NCBI GenBank assembly: GCA_019746355.1
Contig: JAIESC010000081.1
Span: 1 to 64,000, forward strand
Length of the DNA: 64,000 nucleotides
Origin: Xanthobacteraceae bacterium
Lineage (GTDB): Bacteria > Pseudomonadota > Alphaproteobacteria > Rhizobiales > Xanthobacteraceae
Direction of reading: 5' to 3'
Positions 35,742 through 44,814 of this stretch are shown here, one piece after another. The notes below the pieces were generated by a model. The model was not told where the DNA came from. It saw nothing but the letters and a program-made list of their open reading frames with translations, and did not search any database. Position 1 is the stretch's first letter. Every line of letters starts with the position of its first letter. Both the position numbers and the translations under genes were made by a program.

Positions 35742-35888
35742 CAGGCCGATCCCGGCGTCGTATCCGCGGGGGGCAGGCATACCGCTACCTGACATGGTCA
35801 GACCTGCCCTCGTTCGCGTTCGATGGCGGAATACGAACCAAAGACGGCTCGATGGCGATAGTTCCCGCGTTGAGGAGACGAGGGAGAT

Positions 35889-36908
35889 ATGTTCCAGGCA
35901 TTGGTCAATGTCGCGATCAGGCGTTTTGCGGCAGCGATTCCGACGGTGCTCGTGCTGTCGATCGTTGTTTTCTTCGTGCTGCGGGCGCTTCCGGCCGATC
36001 CGCTGGCATTGCTGCTGCCGCCGAATGCAACGGAGGCCGATGCCGAGGCTGTTCGGCAGGCGCTTGGTCTCGATCGCTCGATCGTCTTCCAGTACGTCGT
36101 CTGGCTGCGCGATGCACTGCACGGCAATCTCGGCAGCTCGATCTCGTTTCGTGAGCCGGTGACGCGATTGATCGCCAACGCGTTGCCGGCGACGTTGGAG
36201 TTGACGGTTTTCGGCCTGGCGCTGGCCCTGACCATCAGCATTCCCGGGGGCCTTCTCCTTTACGGAACGCGCGGCACCTTCATCGAGAGCATCCTCGACG
36301 TGCTCGTGGTTTGTATGCTCTCGGTGCCGGCGTTTCTGTGGGCGATCTTTCTCATGCTGGGTTTTGGCGTGATGCTGGGGTGGCTGCCGTTTTCAGGCCG
36401 GGTCGATTCCGGTGTTGTCATCCCGAGTGGCGGAACCGGATTCCTGCTGATCGACTTCGGCACCACGTTGCAGTGGGACCACTGGCGCAATGCTGTCGCG
36501 CACTTGATCCTGCCATCCCTTGCGCTGGCTCTTGGCTTCAGTCCGCTCGTTATTCGCGTGTTGCGGTCGTCGCTGCTGGAAGCTTCGGATGATCATTACG
36601 TGACCGTCGCGCGCCAGCGCGGCCTGACGGAGCGGCAGATCATCCTGAAACACATGTTGGGGAACTCGGCATTGCCGACGATTACGCTGATTGGTGCTCA
36701 ATTTGGCTTTCTGTTCGGCGGCACGCTGCTGGTCGAGACCATCTTTTCCTACCCCGGCATTGGCAATCTCATGGTGCAGGCCGTGCGCAACCACGATCTG
36801 CCATTGATTCAGGGGATCGCCCTTGTGTTCTGCGTCGTCACGCTGCTGATCAACACGGTTGTCGATATCCTCTACGTGGTTCTCAATCCCAAACTTCGTC
36901 GCGCCTGA
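35889..36908 (+). CDS. Peptide-type ABC transporter permease 1 (DppB-like)
   Basis: This 339-residue membrane protein has the DppB/OppB layout of six helices: an N-terminal helix (FAAAIPTVLVLSIVVFFVLRALPADPL), a long periplasmic loop with ALGLDRSIVFQYVVWLRDALHGNLGSSI, and the C-terminal EAA loop YVTVARQRGLTERQIILKHMLGNSALP. The end GTLLVETIFSYPGIGNLMVQAV is diagnostic. A gap of 147 bases separates it from the binding-protein gene; it shows no gene. DppC-like permease follows one base beyond the stop. Confidence 0.9.
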   Translation: MFQALVNVAIRRFAAAIPTVLVLSIVVFFVLRALPADPLALLLPPNATEADAEAVRQALGLDRSIVFQYVVWLRDALHGNLGSSISFREPVTRLIANALPATLELTVFGLALALTISIPGGLLLYGTRGTFIESILDVLVVCMLSVPAFLWAIFLMLGFGVMLGWLPFSGRVDSGVVIPSGGTGFLLIDFGTTLQWDHWRNAVAHLILPSLALALGFSPLVIRVLRSSLLEASDDHYVTVARQRGLTERQIILKHMLGNSALPTITLIGAQFGFLFGGTLLVETIFSYPGIGNLMVQAVRNHDLPLIQGIALVFCVVTLLINTVVDILYVVLNPKLRRA

Positions 36909-36909
36909 T

Positions 36910-37836
36910 ATGCAAACACCCATGTCATCGAGCGTTTCGGCGACTGTGTTGCAGCCGGCCGCCAATCAATGGTCGCTGCTAAAGGCAGCGCTGTGGACCG
37001 CCTTCCTCTCGCCGAAGGTGGTCGTCGGCGCGGTTATCGTGGCCATCATGGTGATCTGCGCGCTGTTCGGGCCGCAGATCGCGCCCAATGATCCGGCAGA
37101 CCAGGATCTGGCCAGCATGCTGTTGCCGCCGATGTGGTCAGCCGAGGGATTGGCGCAATATCCGTTGGGAACCGACAGTCTCGGTCGCTGCATTCTCTCG
37201 CAGATGATCTATGGCGCGCGCGTTGCGCTGCTTGTCGGGTTCTTTGCTGCGATCGGTGCGATGCTGCTGGGCGCCACGCTCGCCCTGCTCGCCGGCTATT
37301 TTGGTGGGTGGGTCGATCGCCTGATCAGCCACCTGGTGGATCTATGGATGTCGTTGCCGCCGGTGGTTCTGTCGCTAACGCTGATGGTGGGTTTCGGAAC
37401 CGGCGTCGGCAATGTGATTCTTTCCATTGTGCTGGTTGACTGGACTCGTTTCTGCCGTGTGGTCCGGTCCGAAGTCATCGTCGTGCGCCGAAAGGATTTC
37501 GTCGCCGCGGCATGGCTTCTGGGATTTAGCGACCTTCGCATCATCATGCGCGAGATCCTGCCGAGCGTGGCGCCGCTGATCATCACGCTGTTCACGCTTC
37601 AGGTCGGCATCGGCGTCATCGTCGAAGCGATCCTGAGCTTCGTGGGATTGAGCGTCCCCGCGGACGTGCCGGCCTGGGGGATGATGATCGCCAGCGCCCG
37701 CAACTACATGTATCAGGCTCCATGGGGCATATTCCTGCCCATCATCGCCATCTTTGTCACGGTGCTTGGCTTCAATTTGCTGGGAGAGGGCTTGCGTGTC
37801 GCTCTCGATCCGCGTCTGCGCAAGCGGAGCGCGTGA
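36910..37836 (+). CDS. Peptide-type ABC transporter permease 2 (DppC-like)
   Basis: This 308-residue permease is the DppC partner. The family landmark YPLGTDSLGRCILSQMIYGARVALLVGF is seen after the first helix, and the EAA loop is DFVAAAWLLGFSDLRIIMREILPSVAPL. It ends FLSFVG-type (ILSFVGLSVPADVPAWGMMIASAR) and GEGLRVALDPRLRKRSA. The start at 36910 lies one base after the stop of permease 1. It forms the heterodimeric channel with permease 1, and the ATPase gene starts 2 bases after its stop. Confidence 0.9.
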   Translation: MQTPMSSSVSATVLQPAANQWSLLKAALWTAFLSPKVVVGAVIVAIMVICALFGPQIAPNDPADQDLASMLLPPMWSAEGLAQYPLGTDSLGRCILSQMIYGARVALLVGFFAAIGAMLLGATLALLAGYFGGWVDRLISHLVDLWMSLPPVVLSLTLMVGFGTGVGNVILSIVLVDWTRFCRVVRSEVIVVRRKDFVAAAWLLGFSDLRIIMREILPSVAPLIITLFTLQVGIGVIVEAILSFVGLSVPADVPAWGMMIASARNYMYQAPWGIFLPIIAIFVTVLGFNLLGEGLRVALDPRLRKRSA

Positions 37837-37837
37837 A

Positions 37838-39679
37838 ATGAGCGTGTTGTCATTCGACAAAGTCACGGTCACGGCCCGCCTTGGCGCCCGCGGCGTCGAT
37901 GTGCTTCGCGATCTTTCGTTCGATCTCGGGCAGGACGAGATTATCGGACTCGTTGGCGAGTCCGGCGCTGGCAAGAGCATGATCGGCCGAACCGTGTCGG
38001 GACTTCTGCCGGAGAATTTTTCAGTGTCCTCGGGGGATATCCGCTTCGACGGCAAGGATCTGCTGTCGCTCGGCAAAGCCGAGCGTCGTGGTCTGCTGGG
38101 AAAAAAGATCGTCTTCATTCCGCAGGAGCCGCTCAGTGCGCTCAATCCTGTGCGCACCATCGGTGCCCAGTTTGGCGAGCATCTGCAGCATCTGGGTCTC
38201 GAAAAGGCGCGCCGTGGCGCCTTGATGATCGAGCGGTTGCGCCAGGTCGAACTCCGCAATGCCGAAGAGGCGCTGCTGCGGTATCCACATGAATTATCAG
38301 GGGGACAATGCCAGCGCGTGCTGATTGCCATGGCGTTCGCCGGCGAGCCGATGCTCGTAATCGCGGACGAGCCGACGACGGCGCTCGATGTGATGACGCA
38401 GGCGCGGATCGTGCGGCTGATTGCAGCGCAGCAGGCGGCCCACCACACGGCGCTGCTTTTCATCACCCATGATCTTCGGCTCGCCGCTCACGTGTGCCGC
38501 AAAGTCGGAGTGATGTATGCGGGCGATATGGTCGAATTCGGACCGGCGGCGGCGGTCCTCAAGGCGCCGTCCCATTCCTATACCAAGAGCTTGCTGGCGG
38601 CGATGCCCGATCTGACCGGGCCGCGCCGCGTGTTGCCGGCCTTGTCGGATCACATGCCGGGGATCGGCAGCTTTGCCGATCTGCCCGGTTGCCGTTTCGC
38701 CCCCCGCTGTTCGGTGAAAGACTCGTCTTGCGCCGGGACGCGGCTGCCGCCTCGTGAGATTGCCGAAGGCCATTGGGTGCGCTGTGCAGAGCGATGCAGT
38801 GCCGGCGGGTCGATGGAGGCGGGGGCGTTGCTGGAAACGCCGCAGTCGGACAAAGGCCGTGGAAATTCTGCGGTGGCGTTCGGCAATGTCAGATTGAGCT
38901 ATCGGTCTTCGCGAGGCTTTCTCGGGCTGCGGCGTGCGCAGTTCGATGCGGTCAAGTCGGCGACGTTTTCGGTGCGTGATGGCGAAATTCTCGGCATTGT
39001 CGGCGAAAGCGGCAGCGGCAAGACCTCGATCGGGCGTCTGATCGCCGGACTCGAACGGCCGAGCGCGGGTACGATCAGCATCGATGGCGAGGATCACGTC
39101 CAGGATGGCCGCATCATTCATCTGACGCGACGGGATACGCAATTGATCTTCCAGGATCCGCAATCGGCGCTTAACCCGCGCCGCAGCGTGTTTCGGTTGT
39201 TGACGCAGGCGCTCGAAGCGGGTGCGGGCTACAAGCCCGAAAGCGTGCGGCGTGATTTTGCCGAGCTTCTGCTGAAAGACATCGGGCTGCCGCCGGACTG
39301 CCTGGATCGTTTCCCCTCGCAATTGTCGGGAGGGCAACGGCAGCGGGTGAATATCGGGCGGGCACTGGGTGCGAACCCGAAACTCGTTGTCGCCGACGAG
39401 ATCGTATCTGGTCTGGACGTCTCGGTGCAGGCGCACATTCTCAACTGCCTGCTTGATCTGAATCGTCGTCACGGCCTGACCATGGTGTTCATCAGCCATG
39501 ATCTCGCGGTCGTGCGGTATCTGTGCTCGCGCGTCCTCATGATGTGTGGGGGGGAGATCGTGGAGGAGGGCGAGACCGAAGCAGTATTCAGCTGTCCGCG
39601 CCATCCTTATACCAAGGCGCTGCTCGAAGCCGTTCCTCCTGAAAGCGCGGATCGGCCCTGGCCGCCGGTTTTGCAATGA
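37838..39679 (+). CDS. Fused dual ATPase of the peptide-type ABC transporter (DppD-DppF-like)
   Basis: This 613-residue protein carries two nucleotide-binding domains. The first (about 1-325) has GESGAGKSM, LSGGQCQRVLIAMAF and VIADEPTTALDVMTQ, plus the cysteine-rich CRFAPRCSVKDSSCAG end of DppD-type proteins, which may hold an iron-sulfur cluster. The second (about 345-613) has GESGSGKTS, LSGGQRQRVNIGRAL and VVADEIVSGLDVSVQ, where Ile replaces the usual Pro of the DEP motif. It powers the two permeases upstream. The stop overlaps the start of the GntR gene (ATGA), tying regulator and transporter together. Confidence 0.9.
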   Translation: MSVLSFDKVTVTARLGARGVDVLRDLSFDLGQDEIIGLVGESGAGKSMIGRTVSGLLPENFSVSSGDIRFDGKDLLSLGKAERRGLLGKKIVFIPQEPLSALNPVRTIGAQFGEHLQHLGLEKARRGALMIERLRQVELRNAEEALLRYPHELSGGQCQRVLIAMAFAGEPMLVIADEPTTALDVMTQARIVRLIAAQQAAHHTALLFITHDLRLAAHVCRKVGVMYAGDMVEFGPAAAVLKAPSHSYTKSLLAAMPDLTGPRRVLPALSDHMPGIGSFADLPGCRFAPRCSVKDSSCAGTRLPPREIAEGHWVRCAERCSAGGSMEAGALLETPQSDKGRGNSAVAFGNVRLSYRSSRGFLGLRRAQFDAVKSATFSVRDGEILGIVGESGSGKTSIGRLIAGLERPSAGTISIDGEDHVQDGRIIHLTRRDTQLIFQDPQSALNPRRSVFRLLTQALEAGAGYKPESVRRDFAELLLKDIGLPPDCLDRFPSQLSGGQRQRVNIGRALGANPKLVVADEIVSGLDVSVQAHILNCLLDLNRRHGLTMVFISHDLAVVRYLCSRVLMMCGGEIVEEGETEAVFSCPRHPYTKALLEAVPPESADRPWPPVLQ

Positions 39680-40371
39680 GACACAAGATGTTCGACCGCT
39701 CAATGAATGTGGATGCCCGTAAGCCCGCGAGGATCGCAAAGGCGAGCCTGAGCGAGCAGGTCTACGGAGATTTGCGCGAACGGATCCACAAAGGGCAGAT
39801 CACTTTCGAGGATCGGCTGGTCGACGTGGATATTGCCAAGGACTTCGGCATTTCGCGCATGCCGGTGCGCGAGGCGTTGTTGCAGCTTGTGCATGACGGC
39901 ATGCTCGAAAGTACGACGCGCGGCTTCATGCTGCGGCGCTACAGCGACGAGGAGATCGACGAAATCTTTGAAATCAGGCTGTTGCTGGAGCCGGCGGCAG
40001 CAACGATCGCAGCAAAAAACATGACCGATGCCGCATTGAAAAAAATGGACAGTGCGCTTCGTGCGGGTATCAAGGCAGACAAGGCTGGCGATTTTGCGGC
40101 ATTCGTGGTCGCCAACGCGGCGTTCCGTGGCGGTTGGCTGGCGCAGGTGCCGAACAAGCAGCTCGTCGCAGCGTTGGCACGCTACATCGATCATGTGCAG
40201 ATCATCCGGCTTGTGACCCTGTCACAGCCGGCGGTGCGGAGCGATGTTCTGGTGCGGTTGCGCGCCATTCACGACGCATTTCGTGCTGGCATGTCGGATC
40301 GCGTGAATGCGCTGTTCAAGCAGCATGTGAATGCCGCGGTGTCGGCTTACAGAACCTATCGCGGGTCCTGA
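39676..40371 (+). CDS. GntR-family transcriptional regulator, FCD domain (FadR subfamily)
   Basis: This 231-residue regulator has an N-terminal winged helix (SLSEQVYGDLRERIHKGQI, VDVDIAKDFGISRMPVREALLQLVHDGMLES) and an FCD all-helical effector domain (EEIDEIFEIRLLLEPAAATIAAKN, DHVQIIRLVTLSQPAVRSD). FCD proteins bind small acids, sugars or acyl-CoA and usually repress. The ATG overlaps the ATPase stop, so it is made with the importer, and the shared 12-mer palindrome lies in two promoter regions of the island. It is therefore the probable local regulator; ligand unknown. In the FCD domain the Asp/His metal ligands are only partly evident. Confidence 0.88.
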   Translation: MRHKMFDRSMNVDARKPARIAKASLSEQVYGDLRERIHKGQITFEDRLVDVDIAKDFGISRMPVREALLQLVHDGMLESTTRGFMLRRYSDEEIDEIFEIRLLLEPAAATIAAKNMTDAALKKMDSALRAGIKADKAGDFAAFVVANAAFRGGWLAQVPNKQLVAALARYIDHVQIIRLVTLSQPAVRSDVLVRLRAIHDAFRAGMSDRVNALFKQHVNAAVSAYRTYRGS

Positions 40372-40437
40372 GCGAAAAGACGCTATGGAGCCGTCCGCAC
40401 GCCGATTGACAGCCGCCGTCTGCGCCCCATAAACTGA

Positions 40438-40449
40438 ATACAGTATACT
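40438..40449. promoter_or_regulatory. Second copy of the ATACAGTATACT operator
   Basis: Upstream of the monooxygenase gene, ATACAGTATACT is identical over 12 bases to the site at 33974-33985. Its core AGTATACT is a perfect 8-bp palindrome. It lies 23 bases before the ATG at 40472 and overlaps the likely promoter region, so binding could repress transcription. Confidence 0.6.
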
Positions 40450-40471
40450 AATTAAGACCGGGAGAACGAGC

Positions 40472-41572
40472 ATGCCGGTGGTGCAAAACCCGATGTCGGA
40501 TCCAGCCAATCGGGATTTCAAGCTGGGTGTGTTTTCCGCCAATGCCGAGCGCGGCCTGAGTTTCACGACTGTGCCCGAAGCCTGGAAAGCCGAATGGGAC
40601 GACAACGCCTGCGCATGCAAGATCGCCGACCGGGCGGGTATGGACTTCTTTTTGCCGATCGCGCGCTGGCGCGGCTATGGCGGTTCGACCAAGGTGCGTG
40701 AATGGTCGTTTGAGACCTTCACCTGGGCTGCCGGTCTTGCGGCACTCACCGAACATATTGCGCTGTTCATGACGGTGCATGTGCCGCTCCTGCATCCGCT
40801 CTATGCGGCAAAGGCGCTGGCGACGGTCGACCACATCAGCCACGGGCGCGCCGGACTCAACATCGTCTGCGGCTGGAATCCGGACGAGTTCGACATGTTC
40901 GGTGTGGAGCTGGTGAAAGATGCCTACGTTCAGGCGAAGGAGTGGATCGACATTATCGTCGAGACCTACAACAGCGACACTCCGATTGATTTTGACGGCC
41001 AGCATTACAAGCTGAAAGGAGCAGTAAGCCGTCCGGCTTCGGTGCAAAAGCCACGACCCGTCACGATGAATGCGGCCTTCGGTCCACCTGGGCGTGACTT
41101 CGCTGCCCAGAACTGTGATCATCTGTTCACGAGTTTTACGGATCTCGAGGTCGGAAAAACTCACATCGCCGATATCAAGAACCGCGCCGCCAAATTCGGC
41201 CGCGACATCGGGATCTTCACCGTCGGCCATGTTGTTTGCAGGCCAACGCAGACGGAAGCCGAGGACTATTACGACTACTTCTCCCGCCAGAAGATCGACG
41301 AGGAAGCCGTCGACTACCACATGCGACAGAAGAAGAACTTCAGCCATAGTCACGAGGATGAGGCCTTCCGGAGTTACAAGCAGCGCTTCGTTGCCGGCAC
41401 CGGGAGCTATCCGTTGGTCGGTACACCGGAGAAGATCGCTTCAGAGCTCGAGAAGTTCTCCCAGGCAGGGTTCAACGGCGCTGCGCTTTCTTTCGTCAAC
41501 TACAAGAATGAGCTTCCGTTTTTTTGCGAGTCGATCATGCCCTTGATGAGAGAAGCGGGCATCCGCTCATGA
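40472..41572 (+). CDS. LLM-class flavin-dependent monooxygenase
   Basis: This 366-residue protein has the bacterial luciferase-like TIM barrel of FMN-dependent monooxygenases: FKLGVFSANAERGLSFTTVPEAW, DRAGMDFFLPIARWRGYGG, VDHISHGRAGLNIVCGWNPDEFDMFG and PVTMNAAFGPPGRDFAAQNCDHLFTSF. It resembles RutA, SfnG and nitrilotriacetate monooxygenase-type enzymes that use reduced FMN from a separate reductase; no reductase gene is seen nearby. GGGAG precedes the start and the operator copy at 40438 lies just upstream. It probably opens or oxidises the compound imported by the adjacent transporter. Confidence 0.87.
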   Translation: MPVVQNPMSDPANRDFKLGVFSANAERGLSFTTVPEAWKAEWDDNACACKIADRAGMDFFLPIARWRGYGGSTKVREWSFETFTWAAGLAALTEHIALFMTVHVPLLHPLYAAKALATVDHISHGRAGLNIVCGWNPDEFDMFGVELVKDAYVQAKEWIDIIVETYNSDTPIDFDGQHYKLKGAVSRPASVQKPRPVTMNAAFGPPGRDFAAQNCDHLFTSFTDLEVGKTHIADIKNRAAKFGRDIGIFTVGHVVCRPTQTEAEDYYDYFSRQKIDEEAVDYHMRQKKNFSHSHEDEAFRSYKQRFVAGTGSYPLVGTPEKIASELEKFSQAGFNGAALSFVNYKNELPFFCESIMPLMREAGIRS

Positions 41573-41626
41573 ACGTCGTCCGTTCGCTGTCAGCCAATCC
41601 GCAACCCGTCACCTAGGCGTTGCGTC

Positions 41627-43225
41627 GTGCCCGATCTCACCGAGCTGTTCGAACCGTCTGCGCGCACCGTGCCGGAAATGCTTCGCCGGCAAGCGACGCG
41701 CTACGGCAGTCGGCCGCTGTTCGTCTTTGAAGGCACGCGATGGAGCTATGCGGATGTCATGGATGTCGCCGCCGGCAGCGGCGGTCGCCTGGCGGCTGCG
41801 GGTATTGCCAAGGGAGACCGGGTGGCCATCCTGTGCGGCAACCGCCCGGAATTCCTTGACGTGTTTCTCGGCTGCGCCTGGATCGGCGCGATCTCCGTGC
41901 CGATCAATGTTGCCGCCAGGGGGCCGCAGCTTGAGCACATGCTCAAGACATCGGGAGCGCGGCTCCTGGTGATCGAGAGCGAATGGCTGCCGGCGCTGGA
42001 ATTCATCAATTTGCCCGGTCTCGCAATCGAACAGATCTGGATCATCGATCCTCTGTCCGAAGTGCCGGACCGGAACCAGGCGATTCCCGTTCGGGCCATG
42101 CCCAAACGCCCTTCACCAGTCGCTGCGGCCGATCTCAAGCCGCACGACCTGCTCACAATACTTTTCACGTCAGGAACCACCGGCCCTTCGAAGGGCGTAT
42201 GCAGCCCGCATGCGCAGTTCTTCTGGTGGGGCATGAACGTGCAACACCAGCTCGAATTGCGGGACGGGGATGTGCTGCATACGACGCTTCCGCTGTTTCA
42301 CGTCAATGCCATGGCCTGTTTTTTCCAGGCGCTGCTGAGCGGCGGCACGCAGTTCGTTGAAAAGCGCTTCTCCGCGTCCAGCTTCTGGCCGTCACTTGTC
42401 AGCTCCGGCGCCACGGTAACGTACGTGCTGGGAGCCATGGTGCCGATCCTGCTGTCGCGCGCGCCGTGCGATGACGAAAAGAGACACAAGGTTCGCGTCG
42501 CACTGGCGCCCGGTGTTCCGGCGCATTTCCACGAGGAGTTCACGCATCGCACCGGTATCGTTCTGCTCGATGCCTACGGCGCAACTGAAAGCAACGCCGT
42601 GATCGGTACCACCCATGGCACGCGCCGGCCGGGCTGGATGGGGCAGCTGTTCGACGGATTCCAGGCCAGAGTGGTCGACGAGGGCGACAACGTGGTGCCG
42701 GATGGCGCGCCTGGCGAATTGCTGTTACGCGCTGACGAGCCCTTTGCCATGGCCACCGGCTATTTCGGCATGCCCGAGAAGACCGTGGAGGCCTGGGGCA
42801 ATCTGTGGCTGCACACCGGTGATCGTGTGGTGCGCGATGACGAAGGATATTACAAATTCATCGACCGCATGAAGGATAGCATCCGTCGCCGCGGCGAAAA
42901 CATCTCGTCCTTCGAAGTGGAGCGGGTCATCATGTCTCATCCCGCAGTCGAGATCGCGGCGGTTTTTCCGGTACCGTCGGAGCTGGCCGAGGACGAAGTG
43001 ATGACCGCTGTGGTGGTGAAACATGGTGCGTCGCTCGACGGCTCCGAGTTGATCCGCTTCTGCGAGGGACGGCTCTCCTATTTTGCAATTCCGCGTTTTG
43101 TGGAGTTCGTGGGCGAATTGCCTCGAACCGAGAGCGGTAAGGTACAGAAGTTCAAGTTGCGTGAGCGTGGCCGGACGGCCGGGACATGGGATCGCGAAGC
43201 GGCCGGGATAAAGTTGAGGCGGTAA
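41627..43225 (+). CDS. Acyl-CoA synthetase (AMP-forming)
   Basis: This 532-residue adenylate-forming enzyme activates a carboxylic acid to its CoA thioester. The AMP-binding P-loop motif is ILFTSGTTGPSKGV (about residues 178-191). Next come YGATESNAVIGTTHG (A5 motif), LHTGDRVVRDDEGYYKFIDRMKDSIRRRGENISSFEVERVI (A7-A8) and the terminal LPRTESGKVQKFKL with the catalytic lysine. The GTG at 41627 is the start that fits the family length. It follows the monooxygenase after 54 bases and is likely co-transcribed. Confidence 0.9.
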   Translation: MPDLTELFEPSARTVPEMLRRQATRYGSRPLFVFEGTRWSYADVMDVAAGSGGRLAAAGIAKGDRVAILCGNRPEFLDVFLGCAWIGAISVPINVAARGPQLEHMLKTSGARLLVIESEWLPALEFINLPGLAIEQIWIIDPLSEVPDRNQAIPVRAMPKRPSPVAAADLKPHDLLTILFTSGTTGPSKGVCSPHAQFFWWGMNVQHQLELRDGDVLHTTLPLFHVNAMACFFQALLSGGTQFVEKRFSASSFWPSLVSSGATVTYVLGAMVPILLSRAPCDDEKRHKVRVALAPGVPAHFHEEFTHRTGIVLLDAYGATESNAVIGTTHGTRRPGWMGQLFDGFQARVVDEGDNVVPDGAPGELLLRADEPFAMATGYFGMPEKTVEAWGNLWLHTGDRVVRDDEGYYKFIDRMKDSIRRRGENISSFEVERVIMSHPAVEIAAVFPVPSELAEDEVMTAVVVKHGASLDGSELIRFCEGRLSYFAIPRFVEFVGELPRTESGKVQKFKLRERGRTAGTWDREAAGIKLRR

Positions 43226-43265
43226 GCTCGTTTCAGCTGCCCATTTGCCAGTTGGGGTAATCCGA

Positions 43266-44021
43266 ATGACCATATCCTGGTTCTGCCAGTGGGATACGAA
43301 AGACGAGCAGAGGCCTGCGCTCGACCAGCACGATCATCAAGGTCTGATGGCGCTGCTGCGCGGATGTCCGCGGCTGATCGAAGGCCACGTCATGACGCCA
43401 GTGCAGGCTCACGATCCGCATTATGCCGCGGAACTGAACACGTCACCCCTGCTGATGATTCAACTTGAGTTTGCCGAGATCTCTGATCTCGAGGAATGCC
43501 TCCGCCCGCACGGCTACCTGCAAAAGCTCGCCCATCCCGACACGTTGCCGAGCCTTGGCGGTGCCGTGGCAAGCAGTCACGCCATGTTGACGCGTCGCTA
43601 CCCGGTCGCTCAGCCGCTGCAAAGCGCGCCTGCCGGCGGCGTCCTGAGCTATATGGTGGAATATGAAGGGCCTGCGGTGGACGAGAATGCGTGGCATCAG
43701 TTCTATGTCGAAGGTCATCCGCCGCTGCTCGCAAAATTCCCCGGTATCCGGAAGATCGAGATCTACACCCCGGCCGTCGTGATCTCGGCGCTACCCTTTG
43801 CGCTCCGCAAATCGATGCAACGAAACAAAACCGTTTTCGACAGCCCAGATGCCATGAATACGGCAATGGCAAGCCCGGTGCGAGCCGCCCTGCGGCGCGA
43901 CTTCCGCGCATTTCCGGAGTTTTCAGGCGCAGCCAGGCACTACCCCTTCAACACGATTTCTGTTCGCGGCAGCGATGCTTCCATTGGTGAGGGCCGAGCA
44001 AATGTCCGCGCTGCTGTCTAA
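43266..44021 (+). CDS. Tandem EthD/Dabb-like protein
   Basis: This 251-residue protein appears to hold two alpha+beta-barrel halves. The second half contains YMVEYEGPAVDENAWHQFYVEGHPPLLAKFPGIRKIEIYTP, an EthD/Dabb (dimeric alpha-beta barrel) signature. The first half (MTISWFCQWDTKDEQRPALDQHDHQGLMALLRGCPRLIEGHVMTP, then SPLLMIQLEF) has the same strand-helix rhythm and may fold as the other half of an intramolecular dimer. EthD-like proteins are common accessory factors in aromatic and ether degradation. Its 3' end overlaps the cyclase start by 20 bases. No enzyme activity is proposed. Confidence 0.65.
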   Translation: MTISWFCQWDTKDEQRPALDQHDHQGLMALLRGCPRLIEGHVMTPVQAHDPHYAAELNTSPLLMIQLEFAEISDLEECLRPHGYLQKLAHPDTLPSLGGAVASSHAMLTRRYPVAQPLQSAPAGGVLSYMVEYEGPAVDENAWHQFYVEGHPPLLAKFPGIRKIEIYTPAVVISALPFALRKSMQRNKTVFDSPDAMNTAMASPVRAALRRDFRAFPEFSGAARHYPFNTISVRGSDASIGEGRANVRAAV

Positions 44022-44781
44022 AATCGCTTCCTTCATCGCCGAGGAGCGGATCTGCGTTGTGGACCTGACGCAGACCTTGAGGCCCGAGACGCCGGCGATC
44101 GGGTTTTCGCCGCTGCCAGCGTCGCCCAATCCATTCCGCATCTCGGAGATCTCGCGTTATGACCAGCGGGGTCCGGCCTGGTACTGGAACAACATCTCTT
44201 GCGGCGAGCATATCGGCACGCATTTCGATGCGCCGGCGCATTGGGTAACCGGTCGGCAATACGCAGACGGCTATACCGACACTGTCTCGATGGAACGGCT
44301 GATTGCGCCGGCCGCGGTCATTGATTGCTCCAAAGAGGCGGCGGCTGACGAGAAATTCCTGCTTGAGCCCGGCCATATCCAGGCCTGGGAATCCGAGCAC
44401 GGCCGAATCCCGAACGGTGCCTGGGTTCTGATGCGCACCGACTGGTCGAAGCGCGATGGCCCGGCGAACGTTCTCAATTTGAAGGAGGGTGGCCCACACA
44501 CCCCGGGTCCGTCTGCATCGGCGATGACGTTTCTTACGCAGCATCGCAACGTCAATGGCTGGGGCGTGGAAGCGGTCTGCACCGATGCCGGCCAGGCTTC
44601 GACGTTCGAACCGCCGTTTCCGGCACATCATTTCATGCATGGCGCGAACAAGTTCGGGCTGGCAAATCTCTGCAATCTCGACCGGTTGCCGCCGACCGGA
44701 TCTGTATTGATCACAGCACCACTGAAGATCGAGAGGGGCTCGGGCAGTCCGCTACGAGCCCTGGCGCTGGTGCCAGCGTAG
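44002..44781 (+). CDS. Metal-dependent cyclase family hydrolase, paralogue
   Basis: This 259-residue cyclase family member is a paralogue of the protein at 29713-30537. It shares ICVVDLTQTLRPETP, WYWNNISCGEHIGTHFDAPAHWVTG (HxGTHxDxPxH), VLMRTDWSKRDGPANV, HTPGPSASAMTFL and PLKIERGSGSPLRALAL. Its start at 44002 is inside the 3' end of the preceding gene and is supported by a preceding GAG-rich stretch. Two related amide- or ring-opening hydrolases in one cluster suggest successive steps or a diversified substrate range. Confidence 0.85.
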   Translation: MSALLSKIASFIAEERICVVDLTQTLRPETPAIGFSPLPASPNPFRISEISRYDQRGPAWYWNNISCGEHIGTHFDAPAHWVTGRQYADGYTDTVSMERLIAPAAVIDCSKEAAADEKFLLEPGHIQAWESEHGRIPNGAWVLMRTDWSKRDGPANVLNLKEGGPHTPGPSASAMTFLTQHRNVNGWGVEAVCTDAGQASTFEPPFPAHHFMHGANKFGLANLCNLDRLPPTGSVLITAPLKIERGSGSPLRALALVPA

Positions 44782-44814
44782 TTCAGGAAGCCTGTCTGGG
44801 AGCTTGAGACTGAA

